A stretch of DNA of 64,000 nt from Glossina fuscipes (taxonomy: Eukaryota; Arthropoda; Insecta; Diptera; Glossinidae), in the NCBI RefSeq assembly GCF_014805625.2, contig NW_023998493.1, forward strand, positions 978,082 to 1,042,081. Reading direction: 5' to 3'. The notes under the pieces were generated by a model. That model saw nothing but the letters and a program-made list of their open reading frames with translations. It made no database searches and was not told the origin of the DNA. Of the stretch, positions 1-10,799 are shown piece after piece (position 1 is the stretch's first letter; every line of letters starts with the position of its first letter). The position numbers and the translations under genes are program-made.

Positions 1-355
1 AAATATGAAAAAAAAAAGTATAATCACAACTAGAAGCTCAAAGTCCAAGTATCTCAGAGCTAAACTCTTTACACAACTAAAGGAGAAAAAACAAAATCAC
101 AATATGCTTAGGCATGAATTTAAAAAGGTTTTGCAACAACAGCAATAGTTGTCAGATCCTTTTTTTAGACACAAAAAAAAAAAAAACAGACGAGAAATTA
201 CAACAAAAAACCAAAGCATATTATGAACAACTGGGTACTCACTCTCTACCCACAACTATTAAAAAAAGATAAGAAAAGAGGACGAGACGAAAAAGAAAAA
301 AGAGATTTTTTTTGCAAAAAACGAAAATTGAAAACGAGTAAGAGAATAAAAAAAA
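1..355. other. AT-rich DNA, no gene recognised
   Basis: This stretch is A-rich with several adenine homopolymers (for example around 172-186). A 62-codon open frame at 223-411 is almost all Lys/Arg because of the A-richness and runs into the hairpin repeat that follows, so I do not accept it as a gene. Confidence 0.6.
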
Positions 356-412
356 AGCAAGGAAGAAATTATGTTCGGTTCAAACCGAATCATTTGATAT
401 CCACCACTTAGC
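356..412 (+). repeat. Terminal hairpin motif of dispersed repeat family B
   Basis: The sequence starts with a CAAGGAAGAAATTATG-like motif and goes straight into an inverted repeat, with CGGTT pairing with AACCG around a 2-base loop. The same layout, a CAAGTAA-like start and then a TTCGG...CCGAA hairpin followed by a TTTRATAYYC-like stretch, is seen at 17246-17290. Related hairpins occur at about 33200 and 24088. I read this as one end of a non-autonomous element. The GACA-containing block at 2020-2145 may be its other end, with later insertions between; that pairing is inference. Confidence 0.5.
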
Positions 413-1846
413 GCTTTTCATTTTTTCGTAATCTTTAAACGCATATTGGGCCAGTTGTCTACATTCCACTTCCATTTAATTTTAATTTATTTACAACTGT
501 AATGTAGACAATTGGCAACAATATGCATTTAAGGACTAAAGGCCAAAATAGTAAAAGCACAATCGACTACGTCAGCCCAACAATCCATGTATGTCAGCAT
601 TGCTTTTTCATACAAATATTTTGTCATATATGTACAAGTAAATGTTCCATTACAACTTAATTTTAAAGCATATCATCATTGGTAAAGTAACATAAATGGA
701 TAGTAATGAAGTTAAAGTACAGTATCTGGAAAGCACAGAAGCAATTAGTAGGTAAGAAGAATAAAGAAAGTCAAGGCTGTTTACGCACAATTGCAATATT
801 TTCTTTTTGTTTCGAAAACTTGGCAGCAGTGTGACGAAGAAAAGTAAGAGAGGAATGCGAACATTTCCGAGATACCCATGAAAATTTAGATCCAGGGAAG
901 GGCCACTACAGAGTTCCTTACATTTGCATAATCAGCGTAGAGAAGAAATATGATGGACTTATTTTCATCGCTCCTTTACATTTTCATCCCTGTACTAATT
1001 ATAAGGAACAGAATCGGCAAAATAAAGGCAAAAAGTTTTTCGTAAGTTCAGAGTATTTTCGTTCCTTCAAGGATGTGGTGTGGTTAAGTGGTTGGTAGGA
1101 TTATCACCACGCTCACGCAAAATTTGTGATCTTCCATGCTTAAGTGTGGAAAGCTATAAAACAGTATGCAGGATAAGAGTTCCAATTAATAGCCTACATT
1201 TAAAAGAACAGTGGAACAGGAAAACATGAGCAAGAAAGTGCTCACGCTCGCGAGAGGATCGCGTTCCCGATCTCGTTTTCTTCCCTGAATGGGTTATGAA
1301 TGAGAAATATCTAATTTCAATATCTCCTATCAGATAAAGATGTAAAAGTTACTTATATAACGTAATAATTCAATATTACGTAAACAAAGTTAGGTTGAAT
1401 TGATTCATTTGGCTATTGAGCTTAAACTGGTGATAGTTTAGTTTTTGGTATGACTTTAGTGATTTCTCTAGAAACATAGACAATCAAATAAACTTTACTT
1501 CACTACTCGACTTCACTACTCGAAAACCTATTATACGCAACTGTGTAAAATATTTCAATTAAACGGACCGGAACTCGGCGCACGTAAAACCGTATTATGC
1601 AAAACATTTCCGACTAAGGCTTAGGTTTCTCATTTCTAGAGGTTTACTCATTACAATCGAATATTCGGACTACTTTAATTAAGTTCTTAACTTGGGGAAG
1701 CAAATAGAAGTTAAAATGAAGGTAACGTTGTGCATGGACATAACTGATTTAATTGTTCACACTGAAATACATACTTCACAATTTCGCAAGTTCTTAGTTC
1801 TTAGATTCCGCTGTTCACGCCAAAAGGATATATATCCCCTAGTGTG
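413..1846. other. Unannotated AT-rich DNA
   Basis: No coding region, RNA gene or recognised transposon was found. A TGGTTAAGTGG string near 1082 resembles a tRNA A box but has no credible B box or cloverleaf behind it. A perfect 15-base tandem pair (CTTCACTACTCGA units) lies near 1499-1525. Confidence 0.5.
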
Positions 1847-1868
1847 ATGGTGGTGGTGGTGGTGGTGA
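1847..1868. repeat. (TGG)n trinucleotide microsatellite
   Basis: About seven uninterrupted TGG units lie directly in the sequence. No open frame surrounds them that would make them a poly-Gly, poly-Val or poly-Trp coding tract. Confidence 0.9.
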
Positions 1869-2019
1869 TAACATTATGCACTCAGGTAATAAAAAGAAAA
1901 GCTATATGAACAATGTATGTGTGAAGATATTAACTTGGACGATCTGTAGCGAGCGCAATTGCACTATTACTGCTTAGGCCATTAAAAGGAAGAGCTTACA
2001 GGCGGATGTGCTTTCTTAC

Positions 2020-2145
2020 ACAAAGTTTTGAGAATGTAGACGCGACCTTTATAGACAGACAGATGGACAGACTTAGCTATGACTTGAGTATGATGTATGG
2101 GTATCACTACGAGTTAAAAAATTTATTATACCTCCTGTGGTGGGT
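2020..2145 (+). repeat. GACA-rich tail of a dispersed repeat (family B-like)
   Basis: A TAGACAGACAGATGGACAGA tract is followed by a TTAGCTATGACTTGAGTATGA stretch and a TATTATACC string. This order (GACA tract, then a block resembling 'taaatcg..cag', then a TATAC-rich end) matches the better copies at 18590-18650 and 33790-33870, so I call it a degenerate tail of the same family. GTCY/GACA tracts next to TA-rich tracts are known from dipteran mini-me / DINE-1-like elements. Confidence 0.5.
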
Positions 2146-2179
2146 AAATATGAACATTTTTCTAAAACGAAACCAACAT

Positions 2180-3480
2180 AACTAATGCATTTATGAGTAT
2201 AACAAAAACTAAACTAAAAATCTACTAAAAGTCATAAAAAAATACTAATAACGAAAACGAAATCATTGTTTCATAATAAATTACTGCAAAAAAAAAAAAA
2301 GAAAACAAAAACAAAAAAAAGAAAATTTATCTCAATAATACTTTAAAAATCTTTCGAATACATGCCATAAAGAAAAACATCACCAACTTTAGTCAATACG
2401 TAGTACACACTAATCCTATACACATATACGTACATATATTTACCACAGCGATATCAATTATTAATGACTTTGTTTATATAAATTTCATACATTTTATCAG
2501 ATTTTAAAACAATTTTTTTTTTTTTTTGTTTGATTTTGCAATTATAATTAAAACCAAATTAACAGCAACAACGCAAATAATGTAACTCTCAGTGTTTAAT
2601 AGACCTACAGGCAACTCAAAATTCCTTTTAATGTCTTTCCTAACGATTAAGTATAAAATAAAAAATAAAAAACAAAAAAAAAATTATATAGAACAACCTT
2701 AACTGACACACAATTAAAAGATATAAAACAAAACAAAAAAAAAAATTATAACACATTAAATGCCTTAAGTATTTTATAAAATCAATAAACAACAAACACA
2801 GCAAAAGAATAAGAAGAAGGATAGAAAAATAAAAGCCAGACATGATAAGAATTATGTACGACATCAATAATTAACTTAATAACATTAATTAACACTTACA
2901 TATATATACATATATATACATAAAACAAAAAAAAAAAATGTAATAAACAATTTGAAAAATTATCTAAAACCCACCTTTCGCGTATCCTCTCTTATAAAAA
3001 AAAAGAAGAAAAATCACACACACAAAAAGTATGTAAAAAATGAATGAATGAACTTTAAAAAATCAGTAAACTTTCGTTGGTAAGGTTTTTATAAATGAAA
3101 AATTTCAAAAAAAACATCATTTTAATTACCGCATGTATGTATGCAAAGCAAAAGATAAAAAGTTTGACAGACACTGAGATCAATGTATCCGCCCAACATT
3201 AAAAAGAAAGAAAAGTCGAATTATGAAAATGAAACGAAAAACGATTATTATGAATAAATATTGAAAACTTTTAATCCCATTTTCTTACTCCTTTCATATT
3301 TTTGAAAATTAATTAATTAAACATCTTCCTTATTCCCTTCAATATCCTTAATTATCCCTTTCAATCCTATTCTGGTGTATAACTCTCCATTCCCAAAATC
3401 CCCCCAAATATAATTCAAAAAGAGATAAAATCTGTTGCTTGACAAACTTTCAAAACTACTTCAACGTATGTTAAAACGCA
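2180..3480. other. Low-complexity A-rich region
   Basis: Long stretches of A-runs with short T, C and G interruptions, several AATAAA-like strings and TATATACA tracts. It could be a 3' UTR-like or intronic segment, but no coding frame is attached. The 75-codon minus frame at 2640-2867 is Leu/Ile/Phe-rich only because it reads the poly-A strand backwards. Confidence 0.5.
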
Positions 3481-4179
3481 TTTTTCAATGCGCATAATGC
3501 CGTTGCAGCTGTCTTCCAGATTGCCTGCTCGCACTACTCAATAAAGGTAAGAAGAACTAATGAACATAATAAGTAAGCTATAGTAAGGAGAAATAATAAA
3601 TTATCTTATAGTGGTTATGATTAATTTTGGATATGTTTACTACGTGCTTTGTAATATGACTCCATCTTCTATATATGTGACTCAAATTTGAATTACATAC
3701 TTTTTATAAGTCGTAGCTTACCGCTGAAGATAGCGTTGCTACAATTTCGTTTGAGGTTATGTTTCAATTTCTGCTGAGAAGTCATAGCTAGTCGTCGCAA
3801 TCTATCATTTCATCATAAAGAGCAAATTACATGGCAACGTTTACAAATTATCCAAACATGTAAACAAATTCCCCGTTAGTAGCCCGTCGGCTACTTGAAC
3901 AACGGTAGACACATAAAAAGCAACAGCTGCGTAACCTTCATAAAGTTCTTACCATGATAAACCATAAAAATTCAAAGAGTGAAGAGAATATCGTGAACCT
4001 ATGCGAAATCGTTGGTAAAGGCCCGTATTTATCGTCTATGCGATCGAAAAGCAATTTCTTTAAAGCGACTCCTTTTTCTGATATAAGTTTACATTTCAAC
4101 AAGTAAAAAGACTGTGATGGGTCACAGCCCATCTTTAAATATCCCTCGTCAATCTAGACTTATCCATACAATAAATTCG
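3481..4179. other. Unannotated DNA, no feature recognised
   Basis: No repeats matching other parts of the window, no coding signal and no RNA gene were seen. Base composition is slightly more balanced than in the A-rich block before it. Confidence 0.4.
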
Positions 4180-4345
4180 TAAGGGAAGTGGTCCGATCCG
4201 AGCCATTTTCAACCGACCTGTAAGTTGAACACAAGAAAACAAGATGGACAGACAGAAGGACATGCTCTAATCGATTCGTAAAGTGATTCTGAATAATAAG
4301 AGGTGAGTCTGTTTCGAGCTCTTTTAGGGGTTGCATATATTCGCA
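4180..4345 (+). repeat. Dispersed repeat family A, 3' portion
   Basis: The segment begins with GTGGTCCGATCCGAGCCATTTTCAA, continues with an 'acctgtaagttgaacaca' block, then a GATGGACAGACAGAAGGACA tract, then 'atcgattc..aaagtgattctgaataataagaggtg'. The same blocks in the same order occur at about 13510, 14690, 26540, 40710 and 43020 (plus) and near 28550 (minus). Only the 3' portion of the family is visible here. Confidence 0.75.
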
Positions 4346-4744
4346 AAAATTTTCCACATTTGATGTACGGTATAAAAATGCATAGAAACACTTGAAGACG
4401 TGAAAGATATAAAACAAATTTTTGGAAATTTCCAATCGCTACTATTTATTATAGAAAGTTGCTCGCATTAATGAGATATAAATACAAAGATTAGTCAATA
4501 TTGCGTTAAATAACTTTTGGTAAAATTGTATACAGATTGAATTCTATATTAACGAACAGATTACAGTTGAGAAAGTAAATTTCACGAGAGGAACGACAAT
4601 AGCAAATTCTGTATTGAATGGACCCTCTACTTTTTTCACTTGATGAATCGTTCTTCTGATTCTATCTTACGTTCTCTCAGCCGTACGTACAAATGCCCTG
4701 CACTTGGTCTATATTCATTGTCAGCTCTAATCGAGAACTACGGC

Positions 4745-5665
4745 CCATAAAATTAGTTTTCTTTAGGCTCAAGTTCCAGCAAAACTATTACACTTTTCGT
4801 TGCGCCTGGCGAGCAACAAAACTAGCCTTTCCTAAACATAGTGGGCAGTAAAACTAATTTTTCTTAAATTTAGTGAGCAGCAAAATTAATTATTTTAAAG
4901 CTTAGCAAGTGGCAAGAATCAATTTCCGAAGTTTATCGATCATGAAATGAATTTTACCCAAGTGTAGTGAGTAGCAAAACTATATCGGCCTAGCGAGCAA
5001 CGAAAGCGAAATTTTTAAATCTGGTGAGAACAAGTACTTTATGAGTAGCGAAACTAACGTTTGCTATGTGTAGTATGTACCAAAGCTAGTGAGCGAGCAG
5101 AGGAACTTCGTCTACTTAGGTTTAGTTAGCAACGAAATTAATTTTCCTAAGCCTAGTGCGCAGCAGAACATACTTAAGCACCAGCGAAATCAATTTTTCC
5201 CATGTCCAGTCAGCAGTAAAAGTAATTAAAGCTAGACATAGCGAGGAGTGAAAGCACTTTTTGTGAGGCTTGCCTAAGTCTACTAAGTAGCATGTCCTAG
5301 TTTAAGGAAGAGCAAAACAAAACTTTCCTAGGCCCAGCGAGCAGCGAAACTAAACTTTCCTTTACCCAGTGCGCAGAACAATAAGTTTTTATCAGGCGAA
5401 GCGAGCAGCAAAAAAGAGAAATTTTTTTTTAGGTGAGCCTAGAGAAGATTGTTATTGCGAAATGTCTTCCCATTGACACATATCATGCAAAATAATGACT
5501 GAACCTATTGAACCAATTATTCATAGTTTAACGAGGAGCAAAACTAAATTTTTCTAAGCCTTGCGAGCAGCCAAACTAAATTTTTTTTTATCTAATGAGC
5601 AGAACAATAAGTTTTTATCAGGCGAAGCGAACAGTAAAACAAAGTTTTTCTCGGTGAACCTAATC
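4745..5665. repeat. Degenerate minisatellite of about 31 bp units
   Basis: Roughly 25 diverged units follow each other. Each starts with a string close to AGYGAGCAGCRAAACTAA, continues with a T-rich stretch and ends near CCTAAGCCT. Well-kept units include those beginning near 4808, 4839, 4871, 5128, 5336 and 5554. Unit length varies from about 20 to 40 bases by indels, and a non-repeat island of about 75 bases interrupts the array at about 5450-5525. No reading frame runs through it, so it is not a coding repeat. A 65-codon minus frame at 5554-5751 is a by-product. No other array of this unit was seen in the window. Confidence 0.8.
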
Positions 5666-5760
5666 TTACTAAAGGGTACATTGTTATAGCGAAATATCTC
5701 ACCGTCCCTTGAAAAGTTAGTGTATATTTCACACTGATACATACTTTGCAAAATAATGAG
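5350..5760. repeat. Higher-order direct duplication inside the minisatellite
   Basis: The block from about 5350 to 5500 and the block from about 5565 to 5757 share the same order of landmarks: a GCAGAACAATAAGTTTTTAT string, CAGGCGAAGCGA, a T-run, GGTGARCCTA, 'attgttat..gcgaaat.tct', 'gacacatat/gatacatac' and finally TGCAAAATAATGA. The second copy is longer, with an extra stretch around 5665-5730. Several repeat units and their flank were therefore duplicated together. Confidence 0.75.
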
Positions 5761-5765
5761 CGAAT

Positions 5766-8270
5766 TTATGTTAGCAACAGTGGCAGACAGCCAACCTCGT
5801 CGCTAAACGTACCACAAAGCAACTAATGGAAGACACTTTAGCCTACTAATGTTTTCCGTTTGGTGGTTATTTTATCTATTTTCCGAATTCTCTTTGTTTG
5901 GCAAGTAAATTTCGATCCGTAGCGGATGACGCTAGTCACACATTTCACATTTGGGATCAAGAGTTACACTAGTCAGAGTTTTCTTCCCCTGATGGTCGAT
6001 CGCAGTCCGATATTTAGAGTTTGGCGAGTTCGGGAAAAGTCGCTGCCGTTCGATTGACAATATCCCTTATGCTATTCTGGGTGAAGTCTACTGTTAGAGA
6101 GGTGTTACAAGAAAGTTGCGCTAATCTGTCTGCAGTCCGTAATAAATGGTTAAGATACAATTGTGTGCTACATCGTGTTTATAGCGAATTTCTCTGTTTT
6201 ATTGAATCACGTAGAACATGGCAGCATATGTTATTGACCAAATATATTTTAGTATTAAAGTTTTCCATTTATTACAACGATGTATTAACATTAATTGGAT
6301 AAGAGAGATAGTTTTAATTAATGGGTGTGTTTATGATTTTACAAACTGCATAATTTTTCTACAATTAATTATTTATTTATACAATGTTCGTGTGCAGCGT
6401 ATTTGTGTAGATAAATCTACTTTGCATACAGGGCACACCTTCAACTTGTTTATTCTTAATTCTATTGTTTTCAAGTTAATGTTTCATATTACGATGATGT
6501 CTTCCTTTCCAGTTATTAATTCACTAGGTAGTCGATGAGAGAGTTGATGAGTTCGTGAAGACTTTTTTCGGTCGTGTACGTACATATAATTGAGTATTTC
6601 TTGAGATCTAAGCAGACAAGTAAGCGAATAGCCAAGTAGTAAACAAATTATTTCCTATATAGCACCGATGGTGTGTTAAAGTTGTCAATTGTTTGCTTGT
6701 AATCTACGTAATTTATTATTATATTTACATTAGATTAATGCAAATAGAAAATCAAATTACTCAAGCTTTTGTTCAGAGGTATCTCTGAAGCGTAAAAGTT
6801 TATCTAAATCTTTTCCATTTTGTCCCCTTGATCAATATAAATAAGTGGACACATTTTAAACTTATCGACTAGTGCGAAATAAAGGTTTGAATCGAAAAGG
6901 GACAATTTGAATTATACGCACATTTTTTTTATACGTTCTTTTCAGAATTTTTGGTCGGTTTGATTAAGCAAAGGAATGTCTCAAAATCAAATTCAACTAA
7001 TAGTCGAATAAACGATAAGGAACGGCTGCTCTTTCCTAGTTGTCGGCGTATTTCTTGAACTGTTTGTTAGATCTTTGATTTTAACCCAACAAAAGTAAAC
7101 TATTTAAAAGTAACAGACATCTTGACATGTATAATATTTAAAGGTCATGACTTCAACGGAAAGACAAAGGAACTTAAAAAAATGCACATCACGTAGCACA
7201 TTGAATGCTTAAGTATAATCATTAAATTTCGAATTATGGAATTCTTATTACCTAATTAGAAGCGGTACTAATTTAATTTACCCCATTCGATGGCTGTAAA
7301 GACCTATTAAATTTGCGAGATTGCTTTCATTTAATATAAGCAAATAAGCAAATTGTTTTTTGCCTTACACGACTGGCCCCATATTTACCCAGGTGAAAGC
7401 CGAAGATTCCTTCAAAGCCACATAGTATTAATTTGCGTCAGCAGTGAAAGTACATCAATCATATTTGTCGTTATTGGTTTATCTACTAAAATCTCTTCGA
7501 ATATCATGATTCAACTTTTTCTGCTTTAAGGAAATCCTTTGCTTGTAAGCCTCTTAAAAATAAATCGCTAATAGAAGATTTTTTTCTGATGTTTTTATGA
7601 ATTCTTTTATCTGGCGGATTATTCGGTGTTTTTGATTTTCAATCTAGCATTTTACTGTTTGCCAACAGTAGATAAAGCAATGCAAATTTTTACTTGCTTC
7701 GATGGCTTTGCTTTTCTTGTTTTTCGGAATTTTGCGCATTCTATACAAGCAGATAGTTTTCAAGTAGATTGATTTTAGTAAACGCGCCATTTTCATGATA
7801 ATAACATTCTCGTCATTATAGCCTAAATAACTAACTAACCATTGAGTTTCGAAAATCAAACGAATTTTACCGTACATTCGATCGTAATCACGGAGAATTA
7901 GGCGTCTCTACGATATTATAATGCACTTTTCTCTTGAACTCATAAGTAAGCAAGTAAAGGCGTATTATGGTTTGAAAAACGAAATCGGTAGAATCCCGTA
8001 GACGATGGAGATATTAGATGTACATGCCATCAATATTTTCGTTCGAAAAAGAAAGAACAAAAGATTGGAGTTAGAAGCAGTCTTCCATTATCATCAATGT
8101 GAATTCAAAAATCAGTTATTTTGCATTAGCTACGTTCTTTCGAAAACGGTGCAAAAACAAACGTGTAAAGATATACATCTGACATCTGATTAAATTTGGA
8201 CTTAACTTAAAAAGATGAAAAAGTTCTCAATATCTTACATGCAAAAAGAGTAATAATAAAACCCCTATGA
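5766..8270. other. Unannotated DNA, no gene recognised
   Basis: No domain, RNA gene or repeat shared with the rest of the window was found. Open frames at 6021-6302, 6218-6538, 7644-7877 and 8005-8193 have hydrophobic or basic low-information sequences, overlap each other in conflicting frames and match no family I know. Confidence 0.4.
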
Positions 8271-8279
8271 AATAATTAC

Positions 8280-9506
8280 ATAACAAAAGCAATTACTTTT
8301 TACAACGCTCGTAGACGACTTGTGTTCTGCTGAGTAGTGCGAGTTTTCGTTTCGTCTGCGATTTTTTGATTTTTTCACTCTTTTCGTCTATTTTGCTTGT
8401 GTGTTTTGAGTGGTTTTGCTAAACTACGGATTTATCGCGGATTTAAATTGAAGACAATTGCCAATTGACATTTTCTATTATTAAGTAGTTCCCAATCTTT
8501 CTCCAGTGATTAGCTTTTTTCCCAAACTACTAAATAATAAACTGACAATAAAAAGGCACAATTGCCCCGGGGCCGCCAGAAAAAAACTCAAATATAAAAG
8601 TTAAAAATCCAATCCGTACAATCGTTCCGATTGACAATAAATATGTGGTTATTTCCTCAACGGATGCTAGAATGACAATTTCCCAAATCAGTCCTTTCGC
8701 TGTAAAAAAAAACCCCAGATAGCATTACAACGTTCTCGATTCTACGTGACGGTAATTTATTTGTGCTTGCTGGGAACCCGCGCGCGAATGAAAACCTTTT
8801 AAAGTCAAAATCACTAGGAAATTTATGTCCAATTTCCGCTAAAGTACATGACAAACTTAACTCAGTTAAAGGCGTAATTTATGCTCCGTGCTTAAAATAG
8901 CGAAAGACGAAATAGTTCGCGAGGTGAACAATCAAGACGTCACTGAATTTTAAAAATTTACTAAATTAAATGACGACGAAAAAATTGCTCTCCTACGAGA
9001 AGAATACTTACGATCTTTGATCGCTATCGGTTATCGCAAACAGTCGATGTGGCTTGGTATATGTGTAAAGTGGAATTCTGGGAAGAGACGCAACAGTGCT
9101 CCATCTTGTGCTAATTGTGGTCTTCCCCCACATACTGAAAGCTGTACGCGCAGTTTCCGCATAAACGATCAGGACTCGGCGTTAGACAAGCAATGCTCAC
9201 GTTATGTACAATTGTGTGAAGTTCTAAAAATCAAAACAGAAAATTAGCGTAGCATGGGCAAAGCGCGACGCAAGTAGCGGGCAATAAATTCTGAAAAACT
9301 GGAACCCAAAGAATTAACAGTAATACCTACCCTGCCGTCATCTCGCAAATTGAGCCTAATAAGCTTTTAACTCCAATTCCTTCCAATGACAGACCTATTC
9401 TACCATCAGCCAAAAACCATCAGCTCTCAACTATCTAATCAACAAATTACAAGTTGTAATGAGTCCAATCTTTCTTTATTTCGTTAGTATAAAAAAAAAA
9501 AAAATT
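8280..9506 (+). mobile_element. Non-LTR retrotransposon relic, I-like (ORF1 part)
   Basis: The block holds a T-rich leader (about 8310-8590), a broken ORF1 (about 8607-9290) and a further degenerate C-terminal stretch, ending at an A-run (9490-9503). No ORF2 endonuclease or reverse transcriptase follows, so this copy is truncated or internally deleted. The 5' limit is uncertain; the leader looks more balanced in base use than its surroundings from about 8305. I could not define target-site duplications by eye. Assignment to the I/Jockey side of the LINE tree rests on the ORF1 sequence. Confidence 0.7.
8607..9290 (+). pseudogene. LINE ORF1 (gag-like RNA-binding protein), frameshifted
   Basis: Three pieces in different frames line up with the ORF1 protein of I-like non-LTR retrotransposons, which coats the element RNA and helps its return to the genome. 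Piece 1 (8607-8706) reads DNKYVVISSTDARMTIS, and a frame slip in an A-run follows. Piece 2 (8721-8900) contains ILRDGNLFVLAG, KSKSLGNLCP and VKGVIYAP before a stop codon. Piece 3 (from about 9008) has RKQSMWLGICVKW and the zinc-knuckle string CANCGLPPHTESC (C-x2-C-x4-H-x3-C). It goes on to LDKQCSRYVQLCEVLKIKTE, the usual end of this domain. Two expected zinc knuckles are missing or decayed, and the joint around VKWNSGKRR suggests an internal deletion. It cannot give a full protein. Confidence 0.75.
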
Positions 9507-9859
9507 TAAAATTAATGTATGTGAAATAATGTGTGTGTGAAAATTCAGTCCACAATTACACCATACAAAAATTTAAATTGAAATTGGGACACGCATGTGT
9601 ACATTCATTATGGGCTGGCACAAAAATTCTATCATCATACATACGTCTAACACTTCATATTATTAGCACCCTCTGTTGGTTCCTTTGGTCTTATAAAGTC
9701 TGTTATAAGCAGTTGATTTTTTTTGCTTCTCAGGTTGCTTATGTAATTGTTAATCCTCAACTACGTAAAATTGAAAGGTACGTTGCAATTCTCATGCTTC
9801 ATTTCAAATTCTGGTAATCCCCGTAGTAGAGCTAGTCACTAACAGAGTCAAAAAATAAT
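9507..9859. other. Unannotated DNA
   Basis: A 94-codon open frame (9533-9817) lies here but resembles no known family and is not supported by repeats or motifs. I treat it as chance. Confidence 0.4.
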
Positions 9860-9861
9860 CT

Positions 9862-9972
9862 TTTTCGTGATCCGTGCTAGAGCAAAAAATTCGTATGAAA
9901 AATGTATGTAATTATTGTTATTGGTGAATCGCGTTATTTCAAAATCGTGTAAAAAAGAGTTGGGTGTATAAA
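9862..9972 (+). repeat. Dispersed repeat family C, copy 1
   Basis: The segment carries GTGATCCGTGCTAGAGCAAA, then AAAATTCGTATGAAAAA, then GGTGAATCGCGTTATTTCAA followed by AATCGTGTAAAAAAGAG. The same words in the same order occur at 31005-31110 on the plus strand and at 22770-22875 on the minus strand. Within each copy a TCGTGTAAAAA-type word recurs, so the element looks built from short internal direct repeats. Confidence 0.65.
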
Positions 9973-10589
9973 AATTTAATAACGTAAACTCCATATTCAA
10001 AACTATTACCGCCCGTCACAGATTTTTTGTATAAAATATTGTATAGCACTTACGTAGTAGGTCTGATTTAGTTATGGTTTTTTGGCGATTGCGGGCTTTG
10101 GTCCGATTCAGCTGATTTTCAACCTTGATGGGAAGATTTTGTTGATGGAACATTTTCAACTTCTAATTACTTGTAAATGTAATCGAGCTTCCAATTGGCA
10201 GTAGACATCTAGTTGTGCTTCTGTTATTTATGCTGATTAAGAATACATGCTTCACGAAATTTTCAATTTTTATATCAAAGCGTTGTCAACTTTAAAACCA
10301 AAACTCTGCCGCATTGGGGTCTTACTTTAGGAAAAGAAGAAATAATTGTAAGTATTGCGGCAAAAGTTTCTATTAATTTTGGTCCAAATTAACTGAGGAA
10401 GACAAGATTTATCGTCACCGACAAGTGCTTACTGATGCTGTAACCCTGATTTGAAATGGACGGACGGCTAATTCTGCTTTGGTCAAAAAAGAACATATAT
10501 ATGTATTTAATGGGGTATGCATAGTAATTTACTCATTCTTTCGGAGTTTGCGATATTTGTGTTTGTATTGTGTACATATATATATGTAT

Positions 10590-10795
10590 ATAAATTTTTT
10601 TTTTAATATGACCAATCATTCAGGGAACAAGAAAGAAAGAAATAGAGAGGTGGTGGCCGCAGCCCAGTGGAAGTAGGCCCAGTCGATAAGCGCTTTGCCT
10701 TTCCCGACCGATCACTCACTGTAGCTACATTCTACACTGAACACTAACTTTATCATTGCGATTCTTGCCTACACAGCTACTCCTGTGGATATGTG
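10590..10795 (-). mobile_element. tRNA-like SINE, copy S2
   Basis: Read on the minus strand, the element opens with a tRNA-like head: GAGTAGC, an AAGAATCGC block and a GTGTTC B-box-like string. The body contains GAGTGATCGGTCGGGAAAGG, CGACTGGGC and GGGCTGCGGCCACC. It ends with TGAATGATTGGTCATATT and an A-tail (T-run at 10595-10604 on the plus strand). The body matches the copies at 20395-20600 (minus) and 29255-29510 (plus), and the head matches the copy at 63555-63730. It makes no protein. As a SINE it would have been transcribed by RNA polymerase III and moved by a partner LINE. Confidence 0.65.
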
Positions 10796-10799
10796 GACA

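Noticed and set aside
223..411. 62-codon Lys/Arg-rich open frame
   Set aside because: Composition follows from A-rich DNA and the frame runs into a dispersed hairpin repeat.
1070..1130. TGGTTAAGTGG resembling a tRNA A box
   Set aside because: No B box at the right spacing and no cloverleaf pairing.
2640..2867. 75-codon hydrophobic minus-strand frame that looks like a membrane protein
   Set aside because: It is the complement of an A-rich low-complexity tract; Phe, Leu and Ile arise from T-runs.
4160..4435. Two overlapping minus frames (91 and 60 codons)
   Set aside because: They lie inside a family A repeat whose copies elsewhere do not keep the frame.
5917..5925. GTAGCGGATGACGCT read as VADDA, a possible RT motif
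   Set aside because: The surrounding translation has no RT features.
6021..6538. Overlapping frames of 93 and 106 codons
   Set aside because: No domain, conflicting frames, the first starts at a TTG, and both look like AT-rich noise.
8657..8854. Minus-strand frame opposite the LINE ORF1
   Set aside because: It is the reverse strand of the ORF1 relic, which has clear protein matches on the plus strand.
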